A stretch of 64,000 nt of DNA from Fasciolopsis buskii (taxonomy: Eukaryota > Platyhelminthes > Trematoda > Plagiorchiida > Fasciolidae): positions 1-64,000 of the forward strand of contig LUCM01006842.1 of NCBI GenBank assembly GCA_008360955.1. Direction: 5' to 3'. Under the pieces are notes generated by a model. It saw only the letters and a program-made list of their open reading frames with translations, was not told the origin of the DNA and did no database searches. Made by a program: the position numbers and the translations under genes. Positions within the stretch are counted from its first letter, which is position 1. Every line of letters starts with the position of its first letter. Positions 11,182 through 22,130 of this stretch are shown here, piece by piece.

Positions 11182-12030
11182 CTAAATAAACTTAGAATCA
11201 AACAGAAAAATCAGATGAATGGCAGACGTCGTTTCGAAGACGACAGGCCAGAACGTCACGAAAATCATTTCACTCGGCAGGGTCGTGGCTTCATAAGGTG
11301 CTTCTGAACTTGGCGCTGCGAGAAAAGGTGGAAAGTAAGATGTGACAATGTTCCAGTCAACCCAAGGAAGGCAAGAATGTGATATTAGTGAATAACAAGG
11401 GACTGGATGCGAGAAGGTTAGGGGTGTGTATACGGTCGACAAACCGATCGGGGATGCACTTCGGGAGGTCAACCAGTTGACAGAGGTTGTCGATCATCGC
11501 GAAGGTCTCGGATTCACGCCCCTTGGTCAAGAGGTTTGATGAGTGCAACAGCCAATCTTTGTTGACGACGCTGAAATTACCGAGAATGGCAATTTAGCAC
11601 CTGGAATTTGTTGAAGTCAATGTTTTTACGTTTGAACACATTTAAGAGTTGTAGCAAACGGAGGGGCAGTAAGTGGTACGAAAATAATGATTAGATGCGG
11701 AGGAACGAATTATATGCTACAAATTTTAATACTCCATTGGGGAAGTCGAAATTTGGAAATCAAGAGAAAGCTGTAGGTGAAAAATGTAAACATAGACACC
11801 AGTGTTAGAGAAAAAGCAGGAATGAGAAGATTAGTTAGAAAGTTGAAGTGGTTTCTGCCTGAAAAGGAAGAAATTTGAATTTCTAATGGAAATAAGGTAC
11901 CGTATGAGGAAGACTGGGCAAACTGATGTACAGAGTCAACCTTTCAATTTAAACTACGGACGTTAGTCAGAAAACCGAGAGCTTTGTGCATTTTTTATTA
12001 GCTCGTGCAAGCAAACAGGGGCAGTTTTTC
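11182..12030 (-). pseudogene. LINE copy B endonuclease domain
   Basis: Minus-strand translation shows GFLTNVRSLN and KVDSVHQFAQSS near 11960-12000 (family start: NVRSLxNKVDELH), a vestigial VYVYIF near 11790, GNFSVVNKDWLLHSSN near 11540-11590 (family: GDFNxHNxxWL; Asp has become Asn), ETFAMIDNLCQLVDLPKCIP near 11480-11520 (family: CxINxLxQLVxFPTRIPD) and LFLTSSP near 11400. The domain is spread over at least three frames. Loss of the GDFN Asp alone would abolish catalysis. Confidence 0.75.
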
Positions 12031-12050
12031 ATTCGACTTACAAGACTCAT

Positions 12051-14299
12051 GTTTGGTTTGAAGAAACTGGAAACCCTTACTTGGAAAACCACGTAGGGCC
12101 TCGATAGATTTTGGCATGGTGGTGAGCTGGACGACAGTGAGATGCCGTCTGCTGTCCTAGTTTTCAGTCTCGTAAATTAGTGCTGAATCCATGAAGGCTA
12201 AGATTGTTCGACCACGTGTTGCGTTCCTCCAGGGATCACCTGCATTCCTGTACACTGTACTTTGAAGCAAGTTTTAACTGGAACCTGGGTCAGCGTGGTT
12301 ATTCTACGACATCAAATGGATGGAAAGCCTTTTCAGTGCTCTTGATCATGCAGTTTCTATTGCACTTTTGTGTCGCGGTCCTCATAGCACTGTTAAAGGC
12401 ATTGGTTCGTATGGTTAAATTCGGAAGTAATTAACGTACTGGCATTCAAAATCGTCCCTCGTTTATGTAGTCTTTTTCGCTCTCTGGAGGTTTTTCTGCT
12501 ACTGTTCCTTTCTCTTTCAAGTACAACGTGATTAAATGAACAACCATATTCAATACAGTTCAGCGAACAGGGAGCGATTACGAAATCTGGACTGAGATAA
12601 ACATCTTATGACTTATTCTATCGAAGACAACCGGGGCCTTCAAAGCCAAATAGCATCATCATCGTCATCATCCTATTGTAAACAGCAGCGTAGGACACTA
12701 CCAGGTTGCGCAAGTTATCAGTAAACTTTCCCATCATACGTCGTGCATCACGCATCGGTGGCATAGGATAACTAGAGACGGATTTGTTTCTAAGAATGAT
12801 CATGCCATTAGTTTATTTAATGAAAAACCATTACTTTCCTTTATAAGCACGGTAGTTAACTGCCCAACAGAGACCGTTAAAAGTGGTTGTATGCGCATTT
12901 TATACAAGTGTCGAATTGTTAGGAGAATTAGTTGCGGAGAACGTACTTTTCAGCTGAAATATCTTACTTACAGACCGTGTCGACAAACTTCACCAGATAT
13001 TGCATTATCCCTTTAAACTGGATTCCTGTGACAATCTTGCTCATACGAAATGGAAGACATCATTTCTTTTTCCTTTTACGTCGCTATTACCACATCTCGA
13101 AACAAAATTACCAAGATCAGAGCATGGGTTGCAAATGTAACACCCGGTATGATGCTTTATCTGTTTCCTAGTGGACCAAGCTGGTGCATCTGCTATGACG
13201 CGTGAAGATTTGATATTTTTGTATTTCCGACTGATGTAAATTGTTAGCATGAGAATCCTTTTTAGTTCATCACTGACTCACTGAAATACCGTTCACCAGC
13301 AGATGGCTGTTCCAGTCCACAAAAGTAACTTCTTTCCGTTCTTTTCCGGTCGGTCTTTCAAACCTATGAAGATCGCAGCCTTGCGCATGTTGTAACATAC
13401 ACGGGATCCGGACTCCTCCAAGAGGGGTTTCCAAGCGCTATGTTGTTCCTGACTTCGGTGCGGTTATACACAGGTCTCATTGTTACGGAGCAATATAGAT
13501 CAGTTGGATGCAGTCAAAGTAATCCGGTAAATATGACTATGCAGAGGGAGAAATTCATGTAGGCACAGTGTATGGCTCTATATGTATACCAGCCAGGGAA
13601 GCACAAACTCCAGCTTTGAACCCCAAAAATCCTACCTTAAAAGGAACCTCAAGGTTTCGCTCAGGATGCCGATCGGCGTCGTCGAAACCCAGTGATCGTA
13701 TCAGTTAACGGAAATACTTATACAATCAACGTGGTACAGTCAACCTGTTGCACAGTCCCCCTCTACGAAAGAGCACTGTCCACATTGCTCATACACCCAC
13801 AGCCAGTGGAGTTACCTTTTCGCCGGGACCACTTCAGTCAAAGTTTGCATGATGTTATTTGATGCTCATTCGGATTGCCCTTCACCTAATCTTTCCTCTA
13901 CATAAAATCCTGGACACATTCCTGCCTATGGCACGTATACTTACGCAATTCTTATTTTGGCGTTGCCTGCCAGCGCAATAAGATTCTTTCGGAATTGGCA
14001 AAGCACTCTCACCAAGCTAGCCAGTTTAACCGGAACCTGCAAAGAGAAATCATTCAAAGGGTGGCCTTCAAATTTCGTAGTACAGTTGAATGCTATACGC
14101 AATTCGTTTCACTTTCCCTTGTTTTTAACGACTTCAGGCCGTATGTGCAATCTTGGCTCGTGTTTCTTTCTTGTGTTCATCAAGCACTACCTTTGCGTGA
14201 ATTACTCAGATATCGCTCCATGATGTCAAGATAACTGACAATGAACTTCCGATCCCGAATAAACGTTTCTAAACCATTTAACCTCTCACTTGCGCTCAC
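12051..14299. other. Unassigned intergenic or intronic sequence
   Basis: No domain, RNA gene or clear repeat recognised. The frames at 12204-12434, 12932-13171 and 13957-14234 lack recognisable motifs, and their overlap on several strands is typical of chance. Confidence 0.35.
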
Positions 14300-14990
14300 G
14301 TGAATAATGAGATTTCTGTTTGCGGATGCCTCCGACGGTGAGCTGATATCTTAATGGCCATCTAAGACTTTGGCGTCCTTGGCCGTTTTTATAGCCACTT
14401 GGTATTCGATTAAAGGAACGGTGCTTAAACAAAAGTCGCCGTTAAATTCCTCATTGCAAAGCAAATCAAACTGTTTTGCCAATCAACCTGTTTTGGCCCT
14501 TATGTGATTTACGTTCCTGGCACTAGACAGGCTTTGGGCTAGTGGTCCAAGTGCAGCCCATCCTAGGAACTTTCGGATGACAAAGGACTGTTTTCGTTCA
14601 CCAAAGCTTTAATTTAAAGTCCCGAGGGGATCGGAGATCCCCACACCTATAAGGACTCCCACCCCGACATCTGTGATTTGATGCCTCGGGAAGCACTGTA
14701 GATGAAACCACGAGAATTTGTCTGCTTTAGGACGGCATCTCACCGGTTGAATCCGGAGACTTTCTAAGCAAAGCGCGATTTCGGCTCGTTCCTTTCCTGA
14801 CAGCAAAATCGGCTTAAACTCAGTTATTCCGAAATCCCGCGTTGTCTTTCCATTAACGGTCGAAGTTGACAGCAATGCGTGGAAGAACTCAAGCATACTA
14901 AACTTGCAAAGACCCTTGTGTGACGGTTACATCTGAGTCGGTATCCAATGGGACGTAGAATTTCAGGCAACCCTTCGGTTCTTTAATTAG
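14300..14990 (-). mobile_element. BEL/Pao-like LTR retrotransposon remnant (protease and start of pol)
   Basis: Minus-strand reading from 14990 gives LSVLIKEPKGCLKFYVPLD then a degenerate aspartic-protease box LDTDSDVT near 14940 (family: LDTGS/AxxT). About 65 residues on comes PVRCRPKADKFSWFHLQ, then ITDVGVGVLIGVGISDPLG near 14640-14680. The spaced WxHL and VxVLIGxDxxxxL blocks are characteristic of the BEL/Pao protease-to-RT junction. Further on, AIKTAKDAKVLDGHY-like words can be read near 14350-14390 (family: MxxSxxxVxGHYxxxLPWR). One open frame (14609-14896) survives. I saw no LTRs, and gag is not recognisable upstream. Confidence 0.55.
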
Positions 14991-14999
14991 AACTGACAG

Positions 15000-17900
15000 A
15001 ATGCCCAGGCTAATACGACATTCAGGTCTTCTGGTGGCAACATACTGATTAGGTGGCTGATAAACTGGCCTAGCAGCGGCTGCGCAATGGCTGTCCTAAA
15101 GCATTTCCCCACCAGTGCTAGACGCAGCCCGCCCGGCAGTTTGAACACCCGCATCGTTAAGTAATGGATGCTTTCTATGAAAACCGAGACTGCAGCATGT
15201 ATTTCAGAAGAAACACTTGGTCGACACTTATCAGCCCCTTAAAAGGAAAGACAGGCCTTCACATCCCGAGTACATCGGTGGAAAAGAGGATGCAGAGTTT
15301 GTAATCCAATGTAGACTGAACATATTTCAATGGAGGTTTGTGGACCAAACTATTCTCTTACATTTGTGAGCAAGGCATCTGAATGATCTTTTTCTTCACA
15401 GTAGTACATTTCGCACACGAATGAATGAGCAAAAGTTTCCCGGAAGCACAGGACCGGTTTCTCGGTTGTCGTCGCTCTTCAGGTATGCTTACGCGGTGAT
15501 ATTCTGTCCAACCATCCCTATACTTTTGCGCTTCTTTCTTACTTTCCTCCTAGAATCGCATTTGTCGCCTTTCTGAGGATTAGCCTTGCCTGACCGACGA
15601 CAATCCTCCCGCGAATCACCTTGTGATTCTTAAGTGGACTTACCATCCATTCCCGCTCCTAGCGATTCAAATGAGATTCATCCCAACGATCCCTTTTTGG
15701 GCTCTGCTTCCAACTGGGAGTTTGTTAGTCCCGCTTTGACGGACTGTCGGACTCCAAATTTCTACTTTATAGAACAATTTGCCTTATGTTCTTATGAACA
15801 ACAAGGAGACTGAATGTACTCCTGCAAATGAAACACAGTGAGAGGAAGTAAAAACAGAATAGAGTGACGAGCGAACAAGCCAGTGAAAACGAAGGATACA
15901 ACAATAGAAAGACGTTCGACATTCGGCAGTGGCCGTATTTGCATCCTTGTCATTAATGTTTGCAGCAGTGGCAGTGTGGAAGCAAATAGGGACAGCGGAT
16001 AGAACAAGGTAAAACTGAATTAGTTTAGATAAGGCATTTTATGGTCGCATAGATTGATTGACGGCCATGTTTTGGAGTTGAAACAAGAAGACCCTACACG
16101 AGGTGTAGGAAGAAGGTACGAGTTGTTGAGATCGCAAGGCGGCAATGAAAGTGACCGCTGAGACAAAAAAGAACAACAGAGGTAGAACAACAACGGGATA
16201 AGAAAATTTACTGAGGCATATGTAGCATGTCTATGTGTGTACATGCATGCATGCATTTGTTCATCCATGTGTGCTAGTGCAGCAGACTCGAGACAAACGC
16301 TGACGAATAGAGCATAAGAGCTGACAGGTTGTTGGCTAACTAAGGAAGTCATCCAACTTCATCCGACCGGCTGGCTAGGCCAAGCACACCTGTGGAGTCA
16401 GAACAGTTTTACACACTGGTCTGTTCAATTTCGACGTAATGATTGCGCCTGAATCAGATCCTGCGGTTAACCAATGCATCAACAGAGGTCAAAAATTGAG
16501 GTGGTATGCAAGCTGAGGAGTTCAAGATTATGGAGACGAGCGGAAGACTAGTTGATAATAGAAGAAGAAGTAGGAAGCATGAGAAATAAAGAGTGAAAAG
16601 GACCAAATCAAACTGGCATTTCATTCTCGAAAACAGAGCAGGCCATCTTTATTACTTCAATTTTGCGTTTATCGCGCAACCAGTGCATCGGAAACGTAAA
16701 TGCCGGTGGAAAAAAGAATGCTTGCTTAGAAGGGCTGCCATGAGTAATGTGCAGGAACTTAAACAGCAACGAAAATGCACTGTATATTCTCTATCCCATC
16801 CAAACCGGATTCCGAGTGATCCACACTTTAATCAGCAAACGGAATAACTCGCGGTTGAGAAAAAGGGATTGCCATGGTCCGACAAGAACATTATCAATTT
16901 CAATTGAACACGAAAAGCAAAGATATGCAAACAACAGAAAGGATTCATGAGGGGGACCTGCACACAAACAAACTAACGATGAGACAAGAGGATCATGACA
17001 GAGCTGAAATGTGTTGAGCCAGAGGGAAACTGCCGAAGCCTGTGCTGGTGGACCACTAACTGAAATAAAGGATAGGAAGGAAAGGACGCAATTCAATAGT
17101 GAGAAGCGACAAGAGAGCCCAAGAAGTTATTTAAAGATAATATGCCGGTGAAAGAGTGGAATGGGTCTTCAGGTATGCGGGAAAGTAGTGGTGATTTACT
17201 GGGTCCTCAACACAGGTACAAGCACGTGCGTATCCCCGGGTGCCATCGAGAAGGACAAAGGTAGCGGAGTGAACAACCTCCGTATGTGATCCGAACGCAT
17301 TGCAATGCCACGCAAAGAGATGTGCGAATGGAAATAGAAGGAACTGGAAACAATCCAAAAGGAGAACAAAAGAATAGTTCAGTTGGGCTGACCAGAGCGT
17401 TCAAACGGAAGCTGACAACCATAGTCAAACCACTGTTTGCATATGTATGGAATTGTAGCATGCCTGCTGGCTATACGGTCAATAAAACAACTTTAAAGTG
17501 CGTGTAAAAGAGACAACGTTCGTATGGAACTCTTTGGAACTCGCGTGCGGTTTTCACGAGTGGGCCTCTATATCGAAAGAGGAGCAGCAGCGCATGAAAA
17601 TACGTCAGAAACAATCAGATGGAGCAAACTAACCGAATCCAAGCCAACCAAAAGATCCTACCATGCACTGCAGCAGAGTTGAATCCAATCAGTTGACCCG
17701 ACTTACTTAGATCCGAGCACGCGCACCGTAACTAATCCCAAATCGAATTCGGGAAACCTGAGGTTCACAGGACCCCATGGGATCACTGGGAGTATGTCCA
17801 CAACTTGACATATCATCAGTTCCACTAGTGCAAAGTTACTGAATCCTGGAAGTTAAGGTCAAAGGGCCTACTTCACTGTTTTCAATGATTCAAAATAACC

Positions 17901-18339
17901 CATGCAATTCGTTTTTTGAGCTCAACTTTGCAAATGAGCATTTTTAACGTCTCTGAAACTTTTTTAAATAAATTCAGTGAGTTAAATACCATAGATCAAA
18001 CGATTTATATGCTACATGCTACTGTACATAAGTCCCTCAGAACGTCTCTCTTTTCTTTATAAGCAGCGTCATAAGGCAGCAAGATTCATTCTTCTATGGC
18101 GTCTTTCGCGTGTCTTTTCAGTAGCATATTAGATACAGCAGTATTTGTTATTAGTACTTAACCCTGTTCCCCAAGTAATGTTCGAACTGCTTCAAATACC
18201 TCCAGGAGGTTTATGTAATGCCAGCAAAAGTTCCAGTCCGACCTTGGTAAGGTCCACCCGTTATCAAGCTGCGCCCTCTGACGCCCAATATACAGCAGCC
18301 TCGAACGGAGGTTCCGTTTGTATAGGACGTTTTCCCCAC
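15000..18339. other. Unassigned stretch, purine-rich + strand
   Basis: No supported gene. The region just 5' of the protease remnant (15.0-15.8 kb, minus) could hold worn gag, but I see no convincing zinc knuckle. A short ATGC microsatellite lies at 16242-16256. The frames at 16020-16352 and 16791-17096 (minus) are probably chance products of purine-rich DNA. Confidence 0.35.
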
Positions 18340-18496
18340 CTCCCTAGTGAAAGTGTTCGGATGCGTCTCCATGAACTCAAGCTTCACCTTTACCATTTCG
18401 ACTTCGTTTTTCGCTGCAGTAAGTTGGCTTCTTTTGTCTAGTTCTATTTTTTCTTCCAGCTGCTTTTCTTTAAAACAGACTAACAACGGGTCTCTC
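18340..18496 (-). CDS. Possible isolated coding exon, coiled-coil-like (hypothetical)
   Basis: On the minus strand a 144-codon open frame (18211-18645) contains a charged, heptad-like segment with the words FKEKQLEEKIELDKRSQL and KNEVEMVKVKLEFMETH. Its flanks offer splice signals: an acceptor reading AAATCTAG just before 18496 and a donor reading GGGAG|GTGGGG at 18340. That would give a 157-nt exon. The K/E-rich composition differs from the retroelement debris around it. I cannot find partner exons nearby, and no family is recognised. A chance open frame is a real alternative. Confidence 0.25.
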
Positions 18497-18649
18497 CTAG
18501 ATTTACAGAAAACCGCACTATTCCTAGAACGGACCGACAAAAGGGAACTAGAAGAGACAATGGATGCCAGTAAAACGGTCCGATTCATCTGGGGGATGTC
18601 TCCTACCAGGTTGCATACGCCGGTTATTTGACTCTGTAACATCATTTCA

Positions 18650-20264
18650 GGTCAGCCGCTAAGAGCGTGGGCCACTGCAGATCCTCCAGCGAATCTTTGT
18701 GTGAAGCCTATTGAACAAACTGGAACAATCCAATGCAGGGTCAGATCTAGCCTGCCTCGTTGCTATTTTTAAGGTAATTAATTTTCGTGCAATAATCCAA
18801 ACTTCAGCTCTTAGTTTTTAGCCCTTTTACTCTAAGTTCTGGCAATAAATCGTGTGAAAGAGCGGTAACGTCCAGCAAAGTCAGCCATCAGAAAGTTCAG
18901 GGTTGTGGCAATGGCGAGCTCAGATTATTACAACGGTGAAAGCAGACGGCTGTGACAAATGGGATATGCTTCTAAGAAGGCGATTAGCGGCGGGCGAATG
19001 GTACGTCGCAGACACGCTGTCAAACGCTGAAACTTTCGATTCACAATCTTTCGCCACGAATTAGTATCCCAGTCGCCGCCAGATTCACATCTACTGCTCA
19101 TCAGGATCGAACAGCTGCACATTCGTTACATGTTTTACAACCCTTACTTATTTAATCATATTACGATGGTTGGTTGTGAAGGAAATCAAATTTAGCAAAC
19201 CTATGGGGTTGTGGCTACCTCGACGGGATCCTTGTAATTATGAACGGAGGTAACTGTAAATGATATGATATTGATAACAGCACTGTCAGTAGGTGTTACG
19301 CAAAAACGTTTGACTACCGTGGGTAGTCCTTCTCAAGGCAAGTTTTACAATTTTCATTGTAAAACTTGGCGCATAGTATCTACAAACAACACGGTTTTGT
19401 TAACATTTTATCACTAACGATTAAATCTAATACATGGTGCATCGATTTTTCGATACATTCCTTACATCATTCAGTCCTGACATTTTTAAACGGATCTATT
19501 ACTTAGAAAGATCAACTCACGATAGGGCTGCATAAGTTGTTCGTGTGTGGTGCCTGACAGGCTGTCGTATAGCGAATCATTCTGACACTAATTTAATTAC
19601 CCCCGGGAATTTTCGAGACCTTGCCACTGGTGCGTAGGTTACGCCTGTGGCATAAACGCCTGCGGTATTAGAGCCCCATCAGAAAAGATCAATTCAACGG
19701 ACCGCCTCGGTTCGCCAACGGTTAGCTGCGGCCTCAGAAGTTCTGAAAAGGAGCGAAAATTCTTCGCCTGGTTTCCTAACATTTCTTAGTTATAAATGTG
19801 GCAGCATACGCGGGTTACTATCTAATGCGATATTATTTGTCGACAATGAACGAAAACGCCGAATAGAAACACATATTATGGTGTGAATGGCATTTTATTT
19901 GGGGGAAAATGCATTTATTAACATACTTCGGAGTGAATCATTGTTAATCGTCTAGGGAAGTGTACGATTCTAGATTGGGTGTGAAGAAAGATGCCTGTAA
20001 ATTACATATGGCGAGAACTTGGAGTGGTAATCTGGAATTGTATAAGTCATATTTTACTTTTTCCCCTTTGCTCTCTTTTCAGGTATATAACAGTGTACAC
20101 CATTTTTCGGGAAGGGGGGCTCGCCCACCAGCAGGAAGCAAAGTGGGAAAGCCGACCGGCACTTGGAGGATTCAAAGCCGCTGCTTCCTAGTCTAAACGC
20201 CACAACCTTATTCGCTCAAATGCCGCCGGCCAACCTTTGATATCTGCTGCCCCCAGAAACACTA
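18650..20264. other. Unassigned sequence, one hairpin
   Basis: No gene recognised. It holds the perfect inverted repeat listed at 19339-19368. Frames at 19960-20196 are short and lack motifs. Confidence 0.35.
19339..19368. repeat. Perfect 12-bp inverted repeat (hairpin)
   Basis: The arms CAAGTTTTACAA and TTGTAAAACTTG flank a 6-nt loop (TTTTCA). The arms pair without a mismatch. It could be the end of a small DNA element or a chance palindrome in AT-rich DNA. No second copy was seen. Confidence 0.7.
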
Positions 20265-21280
20265 TTCGTTTTGAACGGACGTATCTCCAACCAAGAACTG
20301 AAATCTCTAAGCAGATGCAAGGAGCACTTCTACAAATCCCGTAATAACTCAAGTGTGATGTATATTTTTAACCAAATAAATGCTTACGCCAAATGCATCA
20401 ACACCACATTCGCCAGCCAACCACTGGGTGGCAATAATAAACGATTCCTATGGAAAAGCTTTCGACTGTTGTGTGAGAAGCAGGATCATACGGAAAATTC
20501 TGCGGCTGTTGACAGCATCAATCGTGCTCTCATCTGTCCGTCCGCTTAAACACTGGCCATATTCGGAGAGGCTGCTGATAGGACAGTTACAGTATTTTCT
20601 AAGGAAGAGGTGTTCGACCCCCCCTACCGCAGTGATTACCACAGGGGTTGGAGCTGACAGTCTGTCCTCAGCTCTTTTAGGACATGCTGTTGTAGCTCTG
20701 ATGAATACATACACGTTTCTGATTAACTCATCATTAAGCTCGTTTTCTATCCCAGACTGCTGGAGACCCGTCACTATAATTCCCATCCCAAAATCCAGCA
20801 AATCTACTAGTTTATCAAGACGCTTTCACCCCATCGCATTGCCATCTTCTGATCTTAAACTGACGGTAAATTCTCTACCTAAGCGCCTGCGTTCTTCTAT
20901 GTATCCTCCTGACAAACCTTTTCAATTCGCCTATAGTCTAACGGGTCCAATCTGGACGCTGTCGCCTCCCTTCTTCGCCACATTTGTAAGCTTTTAAACG
21001 CTTCGATGAAATCTGTACTTTACGTCTTTCTAGACTAATCGTCTACATTTGATTCGGTCCCGCGGTCTCTTCTACTTCACAAACCGGAAACATTTATTTG
21101 CTCCAGGACTTTATTAACATGGCTGTCTAATTCCTTTACTAACCAAACTCAGTGCACACGATTGGACTGTATAACTTCAAAATCGTTGAATAGCAAATAA
21201 CGGGTGCTTCAGAGGGCTGTTTTTTACCGTTTCTTTTCTCTACTTACATCAGCCGCCTGTCAACTAGCTCATCCTGTCAC

Positions 21281-21481
21281 ATGTTTAGGTATGCTGATGA
21301 TGTTGCCTTCTCTCAAGCCATTTCGAACAATGGTGATTTTCAAAGTATTTCCAAAATCTTATCTGCTGTTTACGATTTCTCTGCACGAACTGGTTTAACT
21401 CTCAACAAATCTAAATGTTTTGACTGTTTGTTCTCTCTTCCTAGGTCAGCCTACCCATCCGAAACTTCCCCCATTCTGTGA
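21281..21481 (+). pseudogene. LINE copy C RT palm fragment (YADD)
   Basis: A 66-codon open frame carries FRYADDVAFSQAI, then ILSAVYDFSARTGLTLNKSK, which are RT domains 5 and 6 of CR1-type LINEs. The YADD box is unmutated. In the preceding frame a worn VLQRAVFYRFFSLL stands where the family has VLQGSVLSPFLFSL. The fragment alone has no activity. Confidence 0.85.
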
Positions 21482-21711
21482 AATATCTAGCAGTTACTAT
21501 TGATAAAAATTTAAACTGGGCTTCTCACATTTCTACCCGTGTAAAGAAGCTCTGACGGTTGTCATTTAAAGGTGAAACAAAGCACGGTTTTCGGGGTAGT
21601 ACGCCAATGTTTTTTCCACTTTTTTTAAATTTCTCCACTTATATATCCAGATTCACCTAGGAAAGAATTTAAAATTCTTCACCGGAGGCGTCCCTCATAC
21701 CGCTAACTGAA

Positions 21712-21984
21712 TTGTCCGTAAATCTATGTCAGCAACACGTATCAGTACGTGAGAAGTTTGCTAACAAAATTTGTTCTGATATCAAGCATCCCCTGCACAA
21801 CGGTCTTTCAAAGTGTCACTCTCCTATTTCAACACTATCCGCTTTTCGTTCCATAGCCTCCAGAATTAATATCTACACGAACTCCACCGTCCCATATTTA
21901 GCACAAATTTTGATGGGCCGTGACTGGGTTTCAGCTGAATTCCTGAGCAACCTATCATTATCTGCTATGATTATTCCTCGATGA
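21712..21984 (+). pseudogene. LINE copy C C-terminal tail
   Basis: A 90-codon open frame includes VREKFANKICSDIKHPLHNG, LSAFRSIASRINIYTNST and VPYLAQILMG. It follows the RT palm on the same strand and is the C-terminal region of the same LINE lineage. The frame ends in sequence close to the natural C-terminus, followed by a T-rich 3' UTR. Confidence 0.6.
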
Positions 21985-22130
21985 GTTTTTATATTTTTTA
22001 CGAGTTTTTGGTTATGCTTTTGTTTAAGTTAGTTGTTTTTTTTTAGTTTGCTCTCACCTCCACATTTTCGACTGAAATGCAACATTATTTATTGTAGGCA
22101 AAAGTCTTCAAAACATTACAATACAATACG

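Larger units (their letters stand above)
9450..12050 (-). mobile_element. CR1/Jockey-type LINE (copy B), minus strand, decayed
   Basis: Reading the minus strand from 12050 down gives endonuclease, RT and C-terminal tail in the right order. It is a nearly full-length but heavily broken copy of another CR1/Jockey-superfamily LINE, facing the RTE element tail to tail. The coding signal ends near 9470, only about 30 bases from the RTE 3' tail, so one probably integrated at the end of the other. The + strand here is purine-rich. The 5' part beyond 12050 (to about 12430) may belong to it but shows no recognisable motif. Confidence 0.75.
20265..22130 (+). mobile_element. CR1-type LINE (copy C), 5'-truncated, with intact YADD box
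   Basis: The element begins inside the linker between endonuclease and RT (words ELKSLSRCKEHFYKSRNNSS near 20290) and runs to a 3' end with T-rich and ACAATAC-like simple sequence near 22100-22130. 5' truncation is typical of LINE insertion. RT blocks are spread across frames: DCWRPVTIIPIPKSSKSTSL near 20760, FQFAYSLTG near 20925, VLYVFLD then STFDSVPRSLL near 21015-21075, and MFRYADDVAFSQAISNN near 21281-21330 with both catalytic Asp residues. A tail with REKFANKICSDIKHPLHNG and STVPYLAQIL follows near 21745-21910. Stops and frameshifts make it inactive. Confidence 0.8.
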
